Assembly (NCBI GenBank): GCA_016858145.1
Contig: JAEHOE010000017.1
Coordinates: forward strand, 124,001 to 188,000
Source of the DNA: Edaphochlamys debaryana
Lineage: Eukaryota; Chlorophyta; Chlorophyceae; Chlamydomonadales
Length of the DNA: 64,000 bases
Direction of reading: 5' to 3'
Shown here piece by piece: positions 60,601 through 64,000 of the stretch (its first letter is position 1; the number at the start of each line of letters is the position of its first letter). Both the position numbers and the translations under genes were made by a program. The notes beneath the pieces are model-generated. The model was not told the origin of the DNA and did no database searches. It worked only from the letters and a program-made list of their open reading frames with translations.

Positions 60601-62160
60601 CGTCATTGCCGGATTCGGTGGTCTCCGCGACGAGGGAGCGCCGCCGGCGACGTCCCGCCAGCGGGGTGGTGGCCAGGACGAGGCGCGAGGCCTCGGGCGC
60701 AACCTTGACCCGGCCCCGGTACTCCGCCTGCAGCGTCGATACAAAGGCCAGGTGCCCGAAATGAACGGAACGGATTGAGAGAGTCGAGTCTGATGGCATG
60801 CCAGCTCTCGAGTGGGTTTCAAGCCATGGGACAAGGTCCAAGGCAACGACCAGTCCTGCCTGATCCGCACGTGACGACACGCGGCGGCGCGCTCAAGCTG
60901 TGCTCCTCTGGGGTACAGCCGCCACCTGCCCGCCCCTTAGTAACGTGGCAACGCCCAAACTACCAGTAGTCAGACGCGCGCCCCTTCCTCTGCCCTACCA
61001 TGCGTGAGCCCAGCAGCTGCGTGGCGGCCGTGACTACGATGCTCGGCCTGCCGTACACGAGCAGCGTGTCGTCCGGGATGTACTCCAGGATGGTCGCGCC
61101 GCCCTGCGTCAGTTGGTCTCGGAGGGAGTCCTCGGAGCCTACAGCAGCAGGTTTTTGCCGCCGGGACAGAAGGAGTGGGTCGAGTAGGGCGTTGGAGGCG
61201 GGGGCAGGGATGGAGGTGTGGGAGGAGGCTGGGGTGTGCTGTGGGATCAAGGTGGCTTGGGGGGCTGTCATGTGATCGGATGCGGGCATGCAGCACAACG
61301 TGCAGCCCGCGAACTCTGGTGCATCAACAGGGCAATGGCATTATGTGTGGTGACGTTGTGATAGTGATTCCGTACCCATGAGGTCCCAGTCGCACCCGGC
61401 GTGAACTTGACAAGGAAGAGGCGCACGGGGGCGGTGATGAGGGGGTCCAGGACGAAGCCACCAGCGCTGCCGTTGAGCAGCCTGTTGAGGGGTGGAGGCG
61501 GGCGGGGGTTGGCATGGTTGGGGAAGGGGACTGTGCAGGCAAGGGGCTGCTGGGGGGGGGGGGGCAGCTGAAGTTTGGGGGCGGGGGGGGGGGGGGATGG
61601 GGTGACACCGCGTGGGCGCGGGATAGCCGGGTACTGGGGTAGGGCGGCGGAGCGTGGGGTCAGGCGTGGGGTTAGGACGATGGCACACCACCACCCGCAA
61701 CATGCCACCCTCCGAGTCAACGCTGCAAACGCGAGGCTCATTGTGCGTTGGGGCGCGCTTGCGTTTCCGTGTGGGGACATACATCTGCCATGGCATTCCG
61801 TCGGCTCCGAACTTGGCAAACTGGACCGCAAGTGCATTCATCTGTCATGCCTATGTCCCATCGGTGACCTCGCCACAGGAACCGACCGACTACCCGCCTT
61901 CTCGCACCCCGACACACGCAGCCCGCCTCCAAGCTAACAAGCTCGGGCATGACCTACTTGAGGGTCAGGTCTCCGCTTCTCAATGCTGCAATTTCGGGAG
62001 CTATCGCCAAGGTAAGCGGCTGCTGGATGCTGATTTCGTCTGCAAAGTCGCCAGTCGACAGCGCAGCTAGGGCCACTTGTGCACACAACCAAAAGGCGAG
62101 TAGGGGTGCAAGGATCGGAAGGCGGCTAGACCGCCAACACGCGGTAAATTCGGCAAACAT
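48618..62160 (-). CDS. Gene E: membrane-anchored subtilisin-like (S8) protease with lectin-like modules
   Basis: The model has 38 exons and about 1,830 residues. Start MFAEFTACWRSSRLP, signal core APLLAFWLCAQVALA. I9-like propeptide (RLFLVKFTPG, ILEYIPDDTLLVYG), then RRRRR at 169-173. Catalytic Asp372 (DTGVDLG), His465 (GHGTHVVG), oxyanion Asn (AAGNEG) and Ser about 802 (GTSMATP) are all present. A PA-like insert (APGPNCSLATRAANLVAAG), KP-43-like sandwich (VLVWHDYPAALQ...LVNNLDLGY), lectin-like Cys/QRF repeats and a second sandwich (VNLDLVVSWS...GGRHGGDN) follow. Exon 38 gives a Pro-rich stalk, a Ser/Gly/Thr linker, the helix VTVIAVCAAVGAVVVAAVAA and a short basic tail, so a type I membrane protein. 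Exon 9 and the 3' edge of exon 16 are uncertain. Reading through the exon 37 donor would end at 49551 without the helix. Confidence 0.82.
48691..48778 (-). other. Transmembrane helix of gene E
   Basis: About 28 hydrophobic residues (VTVIAVCAAVGAVVVAAVAA then AVAAAAY) followed by RRASARR, a stop-transfer signal. The helix is preceded by a Gly/Ser-rich linker and is in frame with the Pro-rich stalk. Confidence 0.75.
49028..49260 (-). repeat. 66-base coding repeat (Pro-rich stalk) of gene E
   Basis: Three full copies and a partial copy of a 22-residue unit (PPSPRPPTPPPPSPSPPRPP plus two residues). The copies are nearly identical at DNA level. Confidence 0.85.
51749..51799. repeat. Palindromic tandem repeat in intron 33 of gene E
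   Basis: CCCTTTCAGGGG and CCCCTGGACCCTTTCA alternate three times; the unit contains CCCCTGG / CCAGGGG-like palindromes. Confidence 0.75.
52892..52990. repeat. GCCGTAC and GCGTGAGG clusters in intron 30 of gene E
   Basis: Five TGCCGTACG-like words at about 52892-52935, then three to four copies of GCGTGAGG at about 52965-52990. Confidence 0.7.
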
Positions 62161-62653
62161 GGTCACGCGGCGCACTGGCCCCAGTGCCTTGTTGGCTGGC
62201 GCTAACGTGGGTGATGCATAAGTTGATGCCGCAGGTAGGAGGGTATGCCCAACAGCACGGCAAGTCAGTCAGAACGCCATCAGCCAGCGGCGGAAACTCA
62301 GCCCAACCGCAAACGGCGAACCGACCGCGAGAAGCCCGCCTCCCAAAGGCGGCACAAGCCTACCTTACCTCCCGCACTTGCCCAAACACAAGCCAGGTGA
62401 CCATCCGCATGCGAAACGACACTGAAGTTGCGTAACACCGCCAGCGTATAGTTATGTACCCGTGTGTGTGCGAGCGTACCCACGGCATCCCGACGCCATC
62501 TCCCCGCCCCCGCCGTAACTTTCGGGCATACGGCACCACACGTGCATGCATGCCAACCCACATCATGACATCACAGGTGACAAGCGCTACTGACCATCCA
62601 GCTTTACTTTTGACCGCCCTACGCTCGCTCGTTCTCGAGCTCAGCTTGGTCTC
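62161..62653. other. Spacer between the PIP-box gene and gene E
   Basis: Upstream region of E and 3' UTR of the next minus-strand gene. No TATA-like run, TGTAA or exon is evident. Confidence 0.4.
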
Positions 62654-63886
62654 CTATGCGTCCTTGGACCGCTTGCCGCCCTCCTGCCCCTGCCCCTGCG
62701 CCTGCCCGCCCCCTGCCCCCGCGCCTACCGGCTTTGGCACGGCCGCCCCAAAGAAATCGTGGAGTGTCCGCTTGCCACCGGCGCCTGCAGCCGGAGTCCC
62801 GCGCCCTGGCGTCCCCGCGGGCCCCCGCGCCCCGCCCCGGCCCTTGCCCGGCGAGCCCCGGCCCCCGCCCCCGCTCCCGCCGCGGCCTCCCCCCCGCCCC
62901 CCACCTCGCCCCGAAGCACCGCCGCTGCCCCCGCTCCGCCCCGAAGCGCCCGCCCCGCCTGGGGTGCGCGAAGCCGTGTAAGCAGCTCCGCCAGACCCCC
63001 CGGGCACAGCGACCTGAACCCCTGAACGGCCGGCTGTGCCCCCCGCTGCTGTACGTGCGGCGGCTGCACCCAGCGGCCCGGCACCCACCTCCTCATCTTT
63101 GAGGTTGATGCCTCCAGCCCCTCCGCCGTCAAGTCCACCGGTTGGGTCCGTACCAGTATCTGTACCGGCGCCGCCCACAGTCTCAGGTCTGCTGCTTTCC
63201 GTGCACTTCCCAGGTGGCTCCGCCCCGCAGGCTCCCGCTTCCAGTCCCACGTTCGAGGGCTCCCCGGGGTCGCCTGCCGCCGCTTGGCCCGAAGGTGCGG
63301 ACTCCGCGGCAGCCTCCGATGGTGGCGCCCCGTCCGCCCGCCCGGGCCCCGCCGGTTCCCCTGCCGGGGGTGCGCTGGAGGTGCAGGCGCTGCCGCTGCC
63401 GCCAGCCTCCGCCGCCGCTGCGCTCCGTCCACCGCCGCCCTTGCCTCCCTGGGGAAAGGTGTACAGGCAATGCCGGGAAAAGGTTTGGGGTGAAGGGCTG
63501 CAGTCTACCAACCCTAAGCGTCGCCAATCCCACGTGTCCTGGATCTCGGTCACTGCTAGGGGCGCTTTGAACCGACTCAACATGCTGCGCCCCTTTCCCC
63601 CCCTGCGCCCTCCCTTCTCCCGCGGGCGTCTTTCCTGCCCCCAAGCAACCCCCTCACCCCAAGAGCCTCCCCCCCCCACCTTGGCCAGCATCGCGTGTAT
63701 GCTGCTCGGCCGGGCCGCCGCCGCCGCCGCCAGCGCCGCCTTCCAGCCGTACCGCAGCTGCGGCGGCAGCGCCGCCTCCAGCAGGCGGGCATTAGTAATG
63801 GGCGCATCCTCCCAGTCGGTCCCGATCAGGAAGTACACGGGGCCCGAGAGCTTGGGCGCAACGGCCTCGAGCCGAGCGGACCAGGC
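62654..63886 (-). CDS. 3' part of a gene for a Gly/Ala-rich PIP-box protein; Pol delta p66-like is possible
   Basis: Two exons are visible: 63680-63886 and 62654-63448, in phase; upstream exons lie beyond the window. The first codes AWSARLEAVAPKLSGPVYFL and continues to a helical Ala-rich end. The second is a low-complexity Gly/Ala/Arg (RGG-like) region ending KRTLHDFFG..., a PIP-box-like PCNA-binding motif with Lys in place of the usual Gln, and then a basic tail (GGKRSKDA). A C-terminal PIP box after a long disordered region occurs in Pol delta subunit 3 and RNase H2B. The LEAV..KL..VY pattern recalls the former, but I do not recognise the protein with confidence. It is unrelated to the protease cluster. 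Confidence 0.55.
   Translation of the reverse strand, partial: AWSARLEAVAPKLSGPVYFLIGTDWEDAPITNARLLEAALPPQLRYGWKAALAAAAAARPSSIHAMLAKVGGGGSWGEGVAWGQERRPREKGGRRGGKGRSMLSRFKAPLAVTEIQDTWDWRRLGLVDCSPSPQTFSRHCLYTFPQGGKGGGGRSAAAAEAGGSGSACTSSAPPAGEPAGPGRADGAPPSEAAAESAPSGQAAAGDPGEPSNVGLEAGACGAEPPGKCTESSRPETVGGAGTDTGTDPTGGLDGGGAGGINLKDEEVGAGPLGAAAARTAAGGTAGRSGVQVAVPGGSGGAAYTASRTPGGAGASGRSGGSGGASGRGGGRGGGRGGSGGGGRGSPGKGRGGARGPAGTPGRGTPAAGAGGKRTLHDFFGAAVPKPVGAGAGGGQAQGQGQEGGKRSKDA
62750..62773 (-). other. PIP-box-like motif
   Basis: Codons for KRTLHDFF: aliphatic residue at position 4 and Phe-Phe at 7-8, within 30 residues of the C-terminus and flanked by basic residues. Confidence 0.6.
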
Positions 63887-63931
63887 CTGAAAGGAGAAGG
63901 CGGGGTGGGAAGGGCGCGGCGTTGGCCATCG

Positions 63932-63967
63932 CTCATTGACTTCTCAAAAGCCTTCGACTTGCTAGGC
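63932..63967 (+). mobile_element. Possible reverse-transcriptase motif remnant
   Basis: The plus strand reads LIDFSKAFDLLG. DFSKAFD is the first catalytic-Asp motif of LINE-type reverse transcriptases. It lies in what should be an intron of the minus-strand gene, and a stop follows six codons later. Too short to be sure. Confidence 0.3.
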
Positions 63968-64000
63968 AGCAATCCTGGCCCCTAGCGGAGCGACCGGGCC

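Larger units (their letters stand above)
48618..62160 (-). other. Exon map of gene E
   Basis: In order of transcription: 61958-62160, 61396-61481, 60999-61138, 60254-60727, 59986-60097, 59771-59862, 59474-59536, 59185-59287, 59021-59134 (acceptor tentative), 58790-58884, 58517-58591, 58147-58253, 57897-57940, 57560-57612 (GC donor), 57333-57368, 57099-57134 (3' edge unresolved), 56783-56845, 56385-56639, 56095-56169, 55942-55998, 55755-55791, 55548-55595, 55337-55366, 55066-55088, 54662-54805 (GC donor), 54283-54354, 54042-54112, 53838-53886, 53606-53684, 53096-53346, 52665-52833, 52245-52409, 51887-52064, 51416-51555, 50991-51159, 50371-50645, 49659-50203, 48618-49376. Confidence 0.75.

Noticed and set aside
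61341..61841. Extra exon between exons 1 and 2 of gene E (MPWQMYVPTRKRKR frame)
   Set aside because: Exon 1 (phase 2) joins exon 2 directly and gives the same LTLK/LRxx junction as gene D; inserting this piece breaks the frame.

Overview
The window looks like nuclear DNA of a volvocine (chlamydomonadalean) green alga. It is GC-rich, with very dense short introns bounded by GT(G)AG..CAG, and one gene is followed by the algal poly(A) signal TGTAA. It encodes long Pro/Ser-rich extracellular spacers and gametolysin-type (M11) metalloproteinases. The species cannot be named from the sequence alone. All gene models were built by hand from splice signals, reading phase and comparison between paralogues; none was checked against RNA or databases.

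Layout. (1) 3-1724, plus strand: 3' part of a gene for a double Clp-N-domain protein, possibly a chloroplast Clp accessory subunit. (2) 2733-13611 (gene A), 15280-23054 (gene B) and 24336-31005 (gene C), plus strand: three head-to-tail paralogues for secreted M11 metalloproteinases. Each has a signal or anchor segment, a Pro-rich spacer, a metzincin core with QExxHxxGxxH, copies of a Cys/GY/GDDI repeat resembling PAN/Apple modules, and a C-terminal pair of PAN/Apple-like domains. A has 44 exons and six repeats; B and C have 25 and 24 exons and three repeats each. (3) 31006-33723: convergent spacer with repeat debris. (4) 33724-46880 (gene D) and 48618-62160 (gene E), minus strand: two tandem paralogues for very large secretory subtilisin-like (S8) proteases. 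Each has an I9-like propeptide, a polybasic site, a complete Asp/His/Asn/Ser set, a KP-43-like beta-sandwich, beta-trefoil-lectin-like Cys/QRF repeats and a second beta-sandwich. D ends in a Pro/Ser-rich tail of about 500 residues. E ends in a shorter Pro-rich stalk plus a transmembrane helix. (5) 62654-63886 and beyond, minus strand: 3' end of a gene for a Gly/Ala-rich protein with a C-terminal PCNA-binding (PIP-box-like) motif.

Together A-E form about 60 kb of extracellular proteolysis genes, three metalloproteinases facing two subtilases, all with carbohydrate- or protein-binding modules and hydroxyproline-type spacers. By analogy with gametolysin, VMPs and sporangin/VLE they probably act on the cell wall or extracellular matrix (hatching, gamete wall release or matrix remodelling). 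That role is inference. The most notable observations are the exon-cassette amplification with exact intron loss in A, the patchy near-identity of B and C that includes an intron and stops abruptly, and the alternative C-termini of E (membrane-anchored or soluble).
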